Shown here in pieces: positions 25,613-35,286 of a stretch of 64,000 nucleotides of DNA (within the stretch, counting starts at the first letter, position 1; each line of letters starts with the position of its first letter). The position numbers and the translations under genes are program-made. The notes beneath the pieces were generated by a model that saw nothing but the letters and a program-made list of their open reading frames with translations, made no database searches and had not been told where the DNA came from. Source of the stretch: an uncultured Winogradskyella sp. (GTDB taxonomy: Bacteria; Bacteroidota; Bacteroidia; Flavobacteriales; Flavobacteriaceae); the NCBI RefSeq assembly GCF_947496485.1, contig NZ_CANMCZ010000001.1, positions 367,596 to 431,595 on the forward strand, in the 5' to 3' direction.

Positions 25613-27178
25613 TTAATAACCAGGGTTTTGAGTTAAATTTGGATTTAACTGCAATTCATTTAAAGGAATTGGCAATAAAACATGATAATCTTGTATATTT
25701 TCATCAGGATTATACGTTTTGAATTCCGCATTGCGAACAACATCTAAATAAATACCCCATCTTATTAAATCGTATCTTCTGTGTGCTTCCGCAGCTAACT
25801 CCCATTTACGCTCATCATAAATAGATTCTCTAAACGCTTGTTGACTTAGACCTAAAATAGCTTCAGCCTCTCCTACAGTCGCATAAGCACGCTCTCGTAT
25901 ACTCCTAATATACTCAAAAGCTGTATTAGCATTGCCACCTGGACGTTCGTTTTCACATTCAGCAGCCATAAGATGCACATCTGCCATTCTGAATACTAAT
26001 CTATTATCACCGTGATTAAATCTTGGGGAAGTCTCAAAATTAAGATTCATAAACTTAGGTAAATATGTATGATTCAACTGAAAACCCTCATAAGAATCCA
26101 TAATATTTAATGGTCTTCTTAAATCATTAGCAGGAAATTTATTAGCAAAGTCTAATGATGCAATCTGAAGTCCAGTACCATTAAATTCTTCTCCGTTGGC
26201 AGATAGAGCTGCTCTCAGAGGATCTCTATCATCTGAATTTGCTGGCTCATCTCTTATACGCGGATTAAAGAGACTTGGTCTCCAATAATTATTTCCAGCA
26301 AATGAACGGCCTGGAAATGCTGGCTCAAATTGCCCTGTAACATCCTTGGCAAAATCTAATGACCAAATAATTTCTGCATTATATTCGTTAGCAGGGTCAA
26401 ACACTTCCGCATAAGTTGGTAATACGATATGAGGAGATCCATTGATAATCTCTAAACATTTATCTAAGCCCATTTGCCATTCTTCAGCTTTCATATGTAT
26501 TTTTGCTTCAATAACAGCTGCTGCCCACTTAGAGGCTCTTCCTCTATCTTCATCTGGCAAAACAGATGGCAAATTACTTTGTGCAAACTCCAAATCATCT
26601 AATACGCTTGCTAAAATAATATCTTTATCAGTTCTTGCAAGTGAACCAATCTCTTCTAAGGTAAGAACTTCTGTATAAAAAGGAGCATCGCCCCAAAGGT
26701 TGGTAATATGCCAATAAGCCATAGCGCGTAGAAATCTCGCATTTGCAATAGTATTGGTCTGAACATCTTCAGAAATGGCTTCATTTCCTGAAACCCTATC
26801 AATAAAAACATTGGTATTTAGTATAACTCTATACAGATTCTGCCAAGTATCAGACACACTCATTTTTTGGTTTGAGATATCAGCGGTAGCCGCACTTAAA
26901 CTGTAATTACCCATTATCTCGAAAATTGGATGTGAACGATTTGGCTCTATAATATCAACCCCGTTGTCATACCAATTATCCAACCCTGCTTGTCCATAAA
27001 TAGAGTTATTTTTAATTAGGGAGTATATACCTGTAATACCTTGTTTTGCATCCTCATCAGTGGCAAAGAAATTTTCTGGAGTAATAATATCTCTTGGGTC
27101 TTCCTCTAAAAATTCGTCACAACCAAAACATGTGAACATAATTAAGGAAATACATAAAAATAATTTATTTGTTTTCAT
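25613..27178 (-). CDS. SusD/RagB-family glycan-binding outer-membrane lipoprotein
   Basis: A 521-residue surface lipoprotein (lipobox CFGC, Cys20, followed by DEFLEEDP typical of SusD). TPR-rich alpha-helical fold with SusD signatures: NARFLRAMAYWHITNLWGD, YDERKWELAAEAHRRYDLIRWG near the C-terminus, and LLPIPLNELQLNPNLTQNPGY at the end. It caps the TonB-dependent SusC channel and captures glycan for import. Located 11 bp downstream of susC and co-transcribed from the multi-box promoter at 30264-30338. The bound glycan is inferred to be ulvan oligomers. Confidence 0.95.
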   Translation of the reverse strand: MKTNKLFLCISLIMFTCFGCDEFLEEDPRDIITPENFFATDEDAKQGITGIYSLIKNNSIYGQAGLDNWYDNGVDIIEPNRSHPIFEIMGNYSLSAATADISNQKMSVSDTWQNLYRVILNTNVFIDRVSGNEAISEDVQTNTIANARFLRAMAYWHITNLWGDAPFYTEVLTLEEIGSLARTDKDIILASVLDDLEFAQSNLPSVLPDEDRGRASKWAAAVIEAKIHMKAEEWQMGLDKCLEIINGSPHIVLPTYAEVFDPANEYNAEIIWSLDFAKDVTGQFEPAFPGRSFAGNNYWRPSLFNPRIRDEPANSDDRDPLRAALSANGEEFNGTGLQIASLDFANKFPANDLRRPLNIMDSYEGFQLNHTYLPKFMNLNFETSPRFNHGDNRLVFRMADVHLMAAECENERPGGNANTAFEYIRSIRERAYATVGEAEAILGLSQQAFRESIYDERKWELAAEAHRRYDLIRWGIYLDVVRNAEFKTYNPDENIQDYHVLLPIPLNELQLNPNLTQNPGY

Positions 27179-27189
27179 AATTCAATTTT

Positions 27190-30100
27190 TTAAAAAGTTA
27201 CGTTAAGTCCTAAACTTAAAACACTGGCATTGGGATACTCCCCATTTGCAAATCCTTGGGCTAAGTTACCCAAACCGCCTCTACCAAAACGACTAGTCTC
27301 AGGATCAATTAATCTGAAATCTGAAAGCAATAGTAAATTGGTTCCAGTTGCATAAATTGCCATGCCTTCTAAACCTTTCCACCCCATTTCTTTAACAGGC
27401 AAATTATACGTAAATCTAACATTTTTTAGACGCAAGTGTGTAGCGTCCTCGACATCAAAAGAATTGGGCTGATAAGCACCTTCAACAAATCCAGGTCTAG
27501 GAACATTAGAATTGGAGTTTTCAGGTGACCAATAATTAGCAACTTCTGCATACTTTGGCAGCTCGCCACGAATGAAAAAACTATTACGTGTTCTTAAATT
27601 AAAAACTTCACTACCAACCGTTCCTTGAATATAAATACTTAAATCGAAGTTTTTATAAGAAAAATTGTTCTCAAACCCAAAAATTAAATCTGGAAAAGGA
27701 TTTCCAAGTACCTCAAAGTCTTCGTTGGTTATAAAACCATCTCCATCTGTATCTTTATATCTTGGGCCTCCAACAAAATTTGTAGCAGTATCTTGTCCTG
27801 AAGCATCAATTTCATCTTGACTTTTCCAGGTTCCTAAATACTGGACTCCAGTAAATACTGGTGCCGTTTCGCCAACGATTAACCTTAGGTTTCCAGCACC
27901 TAAAATCTCGTCTACAACGACGTCAATAAACTCCTCACCTCCTAGATCTAAAACCTTATTTTTATTAGAAGAAAGCGTTAATGTAGAATTCCAAGTAAAG
28001 TTTTCATTATTTATATTGGTAGAATTTACTAGAAATTCCCATCCTTTATTTTCTAAAGAACCTATATTTTGTAATTGATTTGTATAACCTGTTTGTCTAG
28101 GTATTGTAACATCTAATAATAAGTCTTCTGTTTTTTTATGATAGTAATTAAATTCTGTAAAAACTCTACCTCCAAAAAGCGAAGCTTCTAAAGCAATATC
28201 AAAAGACGTTGTTGTTTCCCAAATTAAATTAGGATTAGCTGGTCTACCCAAGAGAAGACCAGGAAGCTCAATTCCATTAGTGGATGTGTTTGCCTCGGCA
28301 TAAACAGCTAAAGTACTGTATGGATCTATAGCTTGGTTACCTGCTTGACCATAACTAGCTCTTAGTTTTAGATTACTAAATATGTCTTGATCTTGCATAA
28401 ACGACTCTTCACTAATTTTCCATGCAGCTGCTATAGAGGGGTAAAAATTATACTTATTACCAGGTGCGAACACAGAACTACCATCACTTCTACCAACCAA
28501 TGTTAACAAATATTTGTCTTTAAACGTGTAATTAAGCCTACCGAAAAAAGAAACAAGTGTTCTTTGACTATAACCAGAACTCACTATATTTCTTGTAGGA
28601 TCAGTTCCTAATCCTAAAGAGTTGAATGTTGTAGCATCTGTAGTAAACCCAAAAGCCTGAGCTGACGCAGTTTCAATAACATCTTTCTGGAAAGAGGCAC
28701 CACCTAAAACCGTATAACTATGATCCTCTCCAAAAGTTCCAGAATACTGCACGGTATTTTCGTTATTCCAATTAATAGTAGATATAGTACTTATTCTAGC
28801 ATTACTGTCTCCAACTTGTAAATCTGGTCTTTGGCTAGACGTAAATTCGTTCCTTTTAGAATTGGTAATATCTGGATTAAAAGTAGAGCGTATAATTAAA
28901 TTTTCTATAGGACTATATTCTAGATATATCGTTGCTAATAAATTGCTAGAAATAGTCTCATCTATATCTAGTTTTGCTGTTGCAACAGGGTTGTTAAATG
29001 GATTACCGGTTACTTCATTAGCCCCATTGAAAGAACCATCGTCATTGTAAATAGGTTGGGTTGGTAAAATACCTAAAAGACCTCCATAACCAACTACACC
29101 ATTGTCCAGTTTAATTCTTGAATAATTAATACGAGTTCCTGCTTTTAAATTATCAGTTATTTTAAAATCTAAATTAGACCTAAATATATATTTTTGTATT
29201 CCTGAATTCTCAATAAGACCATCTTGATCGAAAAAATTTAACGAATTATAATAACTTACACTTCCGTTTTCTGAAGAGCCAGCTATAGAAACATCTACAT
29301 TATGAATAGGCGATGGATTTAATAAAAGGTCTAAATAGTTATTATCTGGGTAGTCCGATGGATTTCCTGGAAATGGCTCAGCCACACCTCTTATAATAGC
29401 ATCCTGATTGGTGTATTCAATTTGTTGTTCCTGACTTAAATAGTCTGGTTGTTCAGGTACTAATTGTGTGCTTGTAAAAATACCTACATTAATTTGTGGT
29501 TTACCACCACCAATATTAGCACCACTTTTGGTGGTTACCAAAATTACTCCATTTGCACCTCTTGACCCATAAATAGCAACAGATGATGCATCTTTCAAGA
29601 CCTCAATAGATTTGACATCATTTGCATTAAGATTGTTTAGGTTAAAATTTGTTCCAACAATAATACCATCAATAACCCAAAGTGGTTCGTTACTGCCAGT
29701 AATGGAATTACCTCCACGTACTCTGATGGCGGTACCAGCACCTGGTGCACCACTAGTTTGCGTTACTTGTACACCTGCTGCTCTACCTTGCAGGGCTTGA
29801 TCAACTCTCGAAACTGGTACATCAGCTACATCTTGAGCACTAACCGAAGAAACGGAACCTGTTAAGTCAGATTTTCTCTGGGTTCCATAGCCAATGATAA
29901 CTACCTCATCTAATGAGCTATCTGGTTCTAAAGTTACATTAATTACAGATTGGTTTCCTACAACCACCTCTATTGAGGTATAGCCTACATAAGAAAACAC
30001 TAATGTGCTTTCGGAGCTGGCTTGGATTGAATAATTCCCGTCAAAATCTGTTTCAGTTCCTGTTGTTGTTCCCTTAATTATGACTGAAGCACCAGGAAGA

Positions 30101-30234
30101 GGGAGTCCTTCTGCTGTAACTTTACCAGTTACCAATTGTGCATTTGACATTGCAACGAATGAAAATGTCAAAATAACACACAGCCATGTTTTACGAAAAC
30201 CACAACATTTGTTCAATGTGATTAATAATTTCAT
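27190..30234 (-). CDS. SusC/RagA-family TonB-dependent outer-membrane transporter
   Basis: A 1014-residue protein with signal peptide (ending AMSNAQ, about residue 33). Order: CarboxypepD_reg-like domain (about 35-110, TDFDGNYSIQASS), the SusC hallmark DEVVIIGYGTQRKSDLTGS (about 110-128), plug domain (about 125-235), 22-strand barrel and a terminal aromatic residue (GLNVTF) for barrel assembly. It imports glycan fragments across the outer membrane using TonB energy with the SusD partner. No extra sigma/anti-sigma signalling domain at the N-terminus, which fits control by a separate regulator at the tandem boxes upstream. Confidence 0.96.
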   Translation of the reverse strand: MKLLITLNKCCGFRKTWLCVILTFSFVAMSNAQLVTGKVTAEGLPLPGASVIIKGTTTGTETDFDGNYSIQASSESTLVFSYVGYTSIEVVVGNQSVINVTLEPDSSLDEVVIIGYGTQRKSDLTGSVSSVSAQDVADVPVSRVDQALQGRAAGVQVTQTSGAPGAGTAIRVRGGNSITGSNEPLWVIDGIIVGTNFNLNNLNANDVKSIEVLKDASSVAIYGSRGANGVILVTTKSGANIGGGKPQINVGIFTSTQLVPEQPDYLSQEQQIEYTNQDAIIRGVAEPFPGNPSDYPDNNYLDLLLNPSPIHNVDVSIAGSSENGSVSYYNSLNFFDQDGLIENSGIQKYIFRSNLDFKITDNLKAGTRINYSRIKLDNGVVGYGGLLGILPTQPIYNDDGSFNGANEVTGNPFNNPVATAKLDIDETISSNLLATIYLEYSPIENLIIRSTFNPDITNSKRNEFTSSQRPDLQVGDSNARISTISTINWNNENTVQYSGTFGEDHSYTVLGGASFQKDVIETASAQAFGFTTDATTFNSLGLGTDPTRNIVSSGYSQRTLVSFFGRLNYTFKDKYLLTLVGRSDGSSVFAPGNKYNFYPSIAAAWKISEESFMQDQDIFSNLKLRASYGQAGNQAIDPYSTLAVYAEANTSTNGIELPGLLLGRPANPNLIWETTTSFDIALEASLFGGRVFTEFNYYHKKTEDLLLDVTIPRQTGYTNQLQNIGSLENKGWEFLVNSTNINNENFTWNSTLTLSSNKNKVLDLGGEEFIDVVVDEILGAGNLRLIVGETAPVFTGVQYLGTWKSQDEIDASGQDTATNFVGGPRYKDTDGDGFITNEDFEVLGNPFPDLIFGFENNFSYKNFDLSIYIQGTVGSEVFNLRTRNSFFIRGELPKYAEVANYWSPENSNSNVPRPGFVEGAYQPNSFDVEDATHLRLKNVRFTYNLPVKEMGWKGLEGMAIYATGTNLLLLSDFRLIDPETSRFGRGGLGNLAQGFANGEYPNASVLSLGLNVTF

Positions 30235-30263
30235 AAGAATATTGTTTGATTGTTATTATATAT

Positions 30264-30338
30264 CTAAATTATTATGAAATAATTTAAGAACTATCCTGTT
30301 CTATCCTTTGGTATCCTGTACAATCCTGCACTTCCTAA
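30264..30338 (-). promoter_or_regulatory. susCD promoter with 4-5 tandem regulator boxes
   Basis: Plus-strand reading: CTAAATTA (-7, 30264-30271), 21 bp, then copies at 30293 (ATCCTG), 30303 (ATCCTT), 30313 (ATCCTG), 30323 (ATCCTG) and a fifth weak TTCCTA at 30333. The period is exactly 10 bp. The other promoters have two copies, so this is the densest site of the locus. Confidence 0.88.
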
Positions 30339-30425
30339 AGTGGCGTAATACCAAGATTTTGAGTAATGTTTTAAACTTTGATGTTTAAATATTGTTTTCA
30401 GTAACCTGACACATACATTCTGGAT

Positions 30426-31205
30426 TTATAATAGATTCTTTAATTTTATATTCTTGTATTCAACCTTCATAGGTGGTCCAACATGAACTTGAACACCTAT
30501 AAGACCTTTTACAGATTTATTGATTTCATCTAAATCGTTTACCTCACTAAAAAGAACACCATTTATATAATGTTGCATTTTATTATCTTTTATTATGAGA
30601 TGAACAGTGTTCCAATCATTGAGTTTGATGTTAGATTTTAGCTGTGATTCCACCTTAGTTTCTGTAACGGTTCTGGTTTGCCAGCAGTTCTTCTTTACAT
30701 TCTTACGCAAGTTTGTTTTTGGTATGCTATCAGGCATCTTCGGAATGGTTACTATTTCACCCAAATAAGCCAATGTCGTTCGCTTTTTTTCTTCGTAATT
30801 TTGACCTGTATATTTGTTTTTGCCATCAATATCGCATTGATAACCTCGTAATGCAAATGGCACATTATCAATAACTTCGCTTCTATAATTAATTCCACTA
30901 TTCCCAGAATTGCTTATTCTGTAGTCTAGCTTCAGTTCAAAATTTTCAGGTTGTTCTTTTTCATAGATTATAAAAGAATTTCGTTTTAGAATGGTTTCTG
31001 GTGTTACCTCTCCTATTAAAATACCATTTTCAACACGCCAATATTTAGGGTCTCCATTCCAACCGTCTAAATCTTTACCGTTAAATATGGATTGAAATGT
31101 ATTTTCTTTTTCTTTGGATTCGGTTTGGTGTTTACATGATGATAGACATACAACAAGGCTAAATAATACTAAACATATTTCAACTTGAAAAGCGTTCTTT
31201 TTCAT
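30426..31205 (-). CDS. DUF1080 lipoprotein (3-keto-disaccharide hydrolase-type)
   Basis: A 259-residue lipoprotein (lipobox LSSC, Cys24) with one concanavalin-like DUF1080 domain (about 38-257). Signatures: FQSIFNGKDLDGWNGDPKYW, ENGILIGE, NFELKLDYRISNSGNSGINYRS and the C-terminal GLIGVQVHVGPPMKVEYKNIKLKNL. Some family members hydrolyse 3-keto-glycosides produced by C3 oxidation. It overlaps the upstream GH78 gene by 4 bp (translational coupling). With Gfo/Idh/MocA and AP_endonuc_2 proteins in the same regulon, a 3-keto route for part of the glycan is plausible; substrate unknown. Confidence 0.85.
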   Translation of the reverse strand: MKKNAFQVEICLVLFSLVVCLSSCKHQTESKEKENTFQSIFNGKDLDGWNGDPKYWRVENGILIGEVTPETILKRNSFIIYEKEQPENFELKLDYRISNSGNSGINYRSEVIDNVPFALRGYQCDIDGKNKYTGQNYEEKKRTTLAYLGEIVTIPKMPDSIPKTNLRKNVKKNCWQTRTVTETKVESQLKSNIKLNDWNTVHLIIKDNKMQHYINGVLFSEVNDLDEINKSVKGLIGVQVHVGPPMKVEYKNIKLKNLL

Positions 31206-34105
31206 ATTGAAGTTTTTGAATATTCAATCTTATAGTTTCCTGAACCTATAATTACTGCACCTTCCGTAATTTCTATGGTGTTTTGCTTTTTAAAATCTTC
31301 AACCGACAGTCCATTAATTTGAAGACTTTCAAATTCTGAAGTAGTCACCATAACCTTCGCCTTTGTATTGAAAGGCACTTCGAGATTCATACTTAATACG
31401 TTGTCCTTTGTATTCCATTTATTTGTAATATCACCATAAGGTGTTGGTATAGTAACATTGGTGTGAGTAACTTCTCTAGGATATTCTGGATTCACTGTAA
31501 AAACTTTAAATCCAGGATTATCAATTGATGATTTTACACCACCTAAGGACTCATAAAAATAAGCTGCAAAACCACTATGCATTGGGTGGTTTAATGAGTT
31601 GGTTGGACCTTCCATTTCCTCCCAAACAAATTGGCGTTCTGGCCATGTGGTGAATCCTGAATTCATCACATACGTCTGACTAGGAAAATCTGGTGTGGTT
31701 AATATTTGATATGCTAAATCTGCCTTTCCGTATTTGGATAAAACGGTATATATGTATCTGTTTCCGTGTATTCCTGTAGAGTGGTGTCCGCCTTTCACTT
31801 CAAGGATATCGTGAGCTAATCCATTAACCACATTTTCTACTTCAGCTTCTGGAACCATATTAAATTGCAGAGCTTGAACTGTAGCGGTTTGACTTTGATA
31901 CCATTTATGTTCTGTATTAGGGATTTCAACTAAAAATTCCTTATTGAATGCTTCTAACAAGGCTTCTTTTTCTTGTTTCATTTGTGCTTCATAAACTGGG
32001 TCATTATTCATTTTAGCAAAACGTTCCATAATACCTAAAACATCATAAAAATAGGCATTGGCTGAAATAATAGGGTCGCACTCCATTGCGGAAGGATTTG
32101 AACGTCTGTCCCAAAGTGGTGGGCACCAATCTCCCATACCATCTTGCATAATGCCATTATCGCCTTTAAAATTGAGATAGAAATCGGTCAGTCCCTTCAT
32201 TTCTGGGTAGAATTCTTTTACAATAGCATCATCACCATAAAACTTATAATTATACCAAGGTAAGTACATGGTAGCAACTCCCCAATCTATTTTCGCATAG
32301 GTTGAAGTACGTTTTCCTGGTGCAATCATCGTTGGTACTTGAAAGTTAATTTCTGGATTATTATGACCCTTTGTTGGTCGCATTTGGGTGCGTATGTCTT
32401 CCATATATTTCTTGTAGAAATCGTACATATCATAATTGTACAACGCATACTCACAAAAGGCATGAGCATCTCCTAACCATCCGCATTTCTCACGATGTGG
32501 ACAATCTTCTGGAATTCCATGTAGGTTATCTACAATGGTCCATTTACTGATGTTGTGCATTTTGTTCAATAATTCGTCTGAAGAACTAAAACTCCCCGTT
32601 TCTTTAATATCTGTAGCCACTAAAACCGCTTTAATCATATTGGCATCTGGCTTTGAAGAAATGCCTTTAATTTTAGCATATCGAAACCCATGATAACTAA
32701 ATTTTGGTTCCCAAGATTCTACATCATCACCTTTACAGATATACTTATATATTTGAGGCATCCCATTGGCACCTCCACCTGTTGAACCTTGGAAAATATC
32801 TTTACCGTTAGTTAATAAAGCTTCTGTAGTGATGACTTCAACCAATTGTCCTTCTTTTTCTTTGACATTGAGTTTTACCCAACCCGCAATATTTTGTCCA
32901 AAATCTACAACCCATTCGCCATCTGCACCTTTGAACACTTTTTGTGGTTCAAACTCTTTAAGCTTTTTGATAGGCGGGATTTGTTGCGCACTTATTTTCT
33001 TTAGTTTAGGCAATGTTTCTTTAGCATTTTCCCATTTAGCATCGTTGTAACCAACAGTATTCCAATCACCTAGTTCGAAACGTGCATCATAAGTATCACC
33101 ACCATAAATATTATTAAATACGATTGGTCCTGTTGCTTCTTTCCATGTTTCATCCGTGTAGAAATCGGCTTCAGTACCATCATTATATTGCAATTTCACT
33201 AAAAGCTTTACTGTTGGCGGGCCATAAGACACCCCTTTTTTATTTGATTCTGGATCTCGGTTCCAAGAAATATTTTGTCCGTAGAAGCCATTTCCTAAAA
33301 TAATTCCAAAGGCATTCTTTCCAGCTTTTAGTTGTTCGGTAATATCATAATTGACATAATAGGCTTGCTTATCGTAGTTTGATGGTGCTGGGTCCAACAC
33401 ATGATCTCCGACTTTTTCTCCATTTAAATACAACTCGTAATAGCCTAATCCGCAGATATAGGCTTGTGCATTTTTTATTGTTTTGTCAATAGCAACCTCA
33501 TTTCTAAAATAACTAGCCGCAAATCCATCAACAGGTTCTGGTTTTTCCATTCTACCTATTTTGTAATCTCTGAAACGGTGTTCTGAGGTTCTTGTATCCT
33601 TATTTAAAGTAATCCATTTGGAATTGCCCCAATTTTCAGAAGTCATCAATCCTGTTTGGAATGTTTGAACTTCAGACCAATTTGAAGCTACGTTATTTTC
33701 ATCCCAAATTTTCACTTTCCAATAGTAGTTTTTCATTGCTTCTATTGCTTTGCCTTGATATTTTACAAAAGTGGATTGCTCACTATTTACTTTATCTAAA
33801 TTCCATAAATCAGCACCATCTTCATTTAATATTTCTTCTGAGGATGCTACCAAAATATGATAAGCTGATTGTGATTTATTGTAACCTTGAGCATTAACAA
33901 TCCATGAAAAAAGGGGTTGTTCACTTTCTATAGCTGATGGATTTTCTTTTGCATCAACAGTTAATTGTTCTAAAGCTATTGGTGTGATTAAGGTAGAACC
34001 CTGTTTACAGGATATACAGAAAACAGCTATTAAAAGAACTAAAAATAGAGCTTGTTTGTTTACCATTATAAGATTACATGAATGGATATTGATTTTGTAT
34101 TTCAT
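31202..34105 (-). CDS. alpha-L-rhamnosidase, GH78, lipoprotein
   Basis: A 967-residue protein. A better lipoprotein start is Met14 at 34066 (MVNKQALFLVLLIAVFCISC, lipobox CISC). Order: Ig-like N-domain (about 40-150), sugar-binding jelly rolls (about 155-480), (alpha/alpha)6 catalytic domain (about 500-860) with EDCPHREKCGWLGDAHAFCE carrying catalytic acids, and a C-terminal beta domain (GDITNKWNTKDNVLS). It removes alpha-linked rhamnose from oligomers. First gene of a two-gene unit with DUF1080, driven by a regulon promoter at 34132-34176. Related to, but clearly different from, the GH78 at the left edge and the fused GH78 at 59447. Confidence 0.93.
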   Translation of the reverse strand: MKYKINIHSCNLIMVNKQALFLVLLIAVFCISCKQGSTLITPIALEQLTVDAKENPSAIESEQPLFSWIVNAQGYNKSQSAYHILVASSEEILNEDGADLWNLDKVNSEQSTFVKYQGKAIEAMKNYYWKVKIWDENNVASNWSEVQTFQTGLMTSENWGNSKWITLNKDTRTSEHRFRDYKIGRMEKPEPVDGFAASYFRNEVAIDKTIKNAQAYICGLGYYELYLNGEKVGDHVLDPAPSNYDKQAYYVNYDITEQLKAGKNAFGIILGNGFYGQNISWNRDPESNKKGVSYGPPTVKLLVKLQYNDGTEADFYTDETWKEATGPIVFNNIYGGDTYDARFELGDWNTVGYNDAKWENAKETLPKLKKISAQQIPPIKKLKEFEPQKVFKGADGEWVVDFGQNIAGWVKLNVKEKEGQLVEVITTEALLTNGKDIFQGSTGGGANGMPQIYKYICKGDDVESWEPKFSYHGFRYAKIKGISSKPDANMIKAVLVATDIKETGSFSSSDELLNKMHNISKWTIVDNLHGIPEDCPHREKCGWLGDAHAFCEYALYNYDMYDFYKKYMEDIRTQMRPTKGHNNPEINFQVPTMIAPGKRTSTYAKIDWGVATMYLPWYNYKFYGDDAIVKEFYPEMKGLTDFYLNFKGDNGIMQDGMGDWCPPLWDRRSNPSAMECDPIISANAYFYDVLGIMERFAKMNNDPVYEAQMKQEKEALLEAFNKEFLVEIPNTEHKWYQSQTATVQALQFNMVPEAEVENVVNGLAHDILEVKGGHHSTGIHGNRYIYTVLSKYGKADLAYQILTTPDFPSQTYVMNSGFTTWPERQFVWEEMEGPTNSLNHPMHSGFAAYFYESLGGVKSSIDNPGFKVFTVNPEYPREVTHTNVTIPTPYGDITNKWNTKDNVLSMNLEVPFNTKAKVMVTTSEFESLQINGLSVEDFKKQNTIEITEGAVIIGSGNYKIEYSKTSI

Positions 34106-34131
34106 TTAAAAACTGTATTTCGTTTAAAAAC

Positions 34132-34176
34132 TAAAGATATTAGAAAACGAAAAAAGAGTTATCCTGTACTATGATG
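34132..34176 (-). promoter_or_regulatory. PUL regulon promoter for GH78-DUF1080 unit
   Basis: Plus-strand reading: TAAAGATA (-7, 34132-34139), 21 bp, ATCCTG (34161-34166), degenerate distal ATGATG (34171-34176). Confidence 0.72.
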
Positions 34177-34202
34177 TTAGGTAAAAAGAAAACTATCAAA
34201 AT

Positions 34203-34247
34203 CATGTAAGTACAGGATAGCATAATTTTAAAAACATCTTAGTTTTA
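34203..34247 (+). promoter_or_regulatory. PUL regulon promoter for PL28-like gene 34315
   Basis: Proximal CAGGAT (34213-34218), weak distal CATGTA (34203-34208), 21 bp, TAGTTTTA (-7, 34240-34247). Divergent from the GH78-DUF1080 promoter. Confidence 0.75.
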
Positions 34248-34314
34248 AGGAAATATTAAGATTTTTTATGGCAAAGTCTTAAAGAACCAATATAAACTTC
34301 AATACCAAATTAAA

Positions 34315-35178
34315 ATGAAAAAAAGTAATCTACAAAATCTGAAAAAAATAGCTTTAATTCTATTATTAACTATTTCAATTTCTTGCTCTACAAACGACGT
34401 AATTGATTCATCAATTGACGAATCTACATTACAAGAATCACCAGACTCGACGGAATTACATGCAAAAGCAAGTTGTGACACATCGTTTCCAAACCTTGGC
34501 CCTGGATCACCTCAATCCTGTTCTGATGTATCTAATCCCAATAATAAAGGAACCCTTGACTGTAGAACTAGTGAAACTTATGGAGGTTATGATAATATTT
34601 CAGGAGGTTGGGGTAGATACAAAATTATAGGAGGCACTATAAGATATAATAATACTAAAACTAGAGTGGAACGATTTTTCAACACCCTTTCTCGCAGTCC
34701 CAATAAAGAAACAGTACTTACTGGCAGGTTTAGAATATATGATTTAAGCGATGGCAATACATGTATTATTCAATCTCATGCAGGTGGTCTAATTAAAAAA
34801 GGTGTTGAAGCAGGTAAAAAGAATAGTAGTGCACAATTTTTATTATACGCTAGAAAAGTTACAGTAAATGGTGTTAATAAAATTAGATTAGAAACTCATG
34901 TAACTACGAATCCTTACACACCAAGTGGAGGAGGTAGAACAGTAACAAATTTCAAAACCATTAACTACGGGCAAGAATATACTTTTAGATATGAAACAGG
35001 ATATAATTCATCTAATACAGCATTTTCGAAGATAAAAGTTGGAGGTACAGAAAAAAACATAATTCATAACCATACTACTGAAAGAGTTTATACAAGATAT
35101 GGTGCTTATGGCACAAGTGATACTGGAGACAAAACTGCACATATTCAATTTAAAGACATTAATCATTGTAGAGATTAA
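34315..35178 (+). CDS. PL28-like jelly-roll lipoprotein (distant), putative ulvan-active enzyme
   Basis: A 287-residue lipoprotein (lipobox SISC, Cys24). After a short linker, one beta-rich domain (about 55-285) shows weak collinear similarity to the PL28-type proteins: DCRTSETYGGYDN..GGWGRY, RVERFF, TGRFRIYDLSDGNTCIIQSHAGG and the end VYTRYGAYGT...AHIQFKDI, matching RIER, FRILEV, IAQAKGQHTGG and RYGAYRV..AQIRWANT. Identity is low and the RGGSGS segment is not conserved, so it may be a new lyase family, a dehydratase or a binding protein. It is a single-gene plus-strand unit with its own regulon promoter and terminator. Confidence 0.65.
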   Translation: MKKSNLQNLKKIALILLLTISISCSTNDVIDSSIDESTLQESPDSTELHAKASCDTSFPNLGPGSPQSCSDVSNPNNKGTLDCRTSETYGGYDNISGGWGRYKIIGGTIRYNNTKTRVERFFNTLSRSPNKETVLTGRFRIYDLSDGNTCIIQSHAGGLIKKGVEAGKKNSSAQFLLYARKVTVNGVNKIRLETHVTTNPYTPSGGGRTVTNFKTINYGQEYTFRYETGYNSSNTAFSKIKVGGTEKNIIHNHTTERVYTRYGAYGTSDTGDKTAHIQFKDINHCRD

Positions 35179-35216
35179 AATAGAATTTCAAAATAAGCAA
35201 TACTAATTATATAATG

Positions 35217-35250
35217 AAAAGGAGACTCTTTAACTGTGGTCTCCTTTTTT
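35217..35250 (+). terminator. terminator after PL28-like gene 34315
   Basis: 10-bp perfect stem AAAAGGAGAC (35217-35226) / GTCTCCTTTT (35239-35248), followed by more T. It lies between two convergent units and may also stop the NHL gene on the minus strand. Confidence 0.85.
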
Positions 35251-35286
35251 TAAAGAATTTTTTAAAGCTCGTTTTTAGCCTTATTC

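Noticed and set aside
25540..25722. Small plus-strand frame over the end of susD
   Set aside because: It spans the terminator hairpin and is antisense to the conserved susD C-terminus; no coding signal of its own.
30291..30340. Short tandem repeats that could be read as a CRISPR or VNTR
   Set aside because: The period is 10 bp with no spacers, and the same unit occurs in pairs at 15 other promoters, so it is a regulator-binding array.
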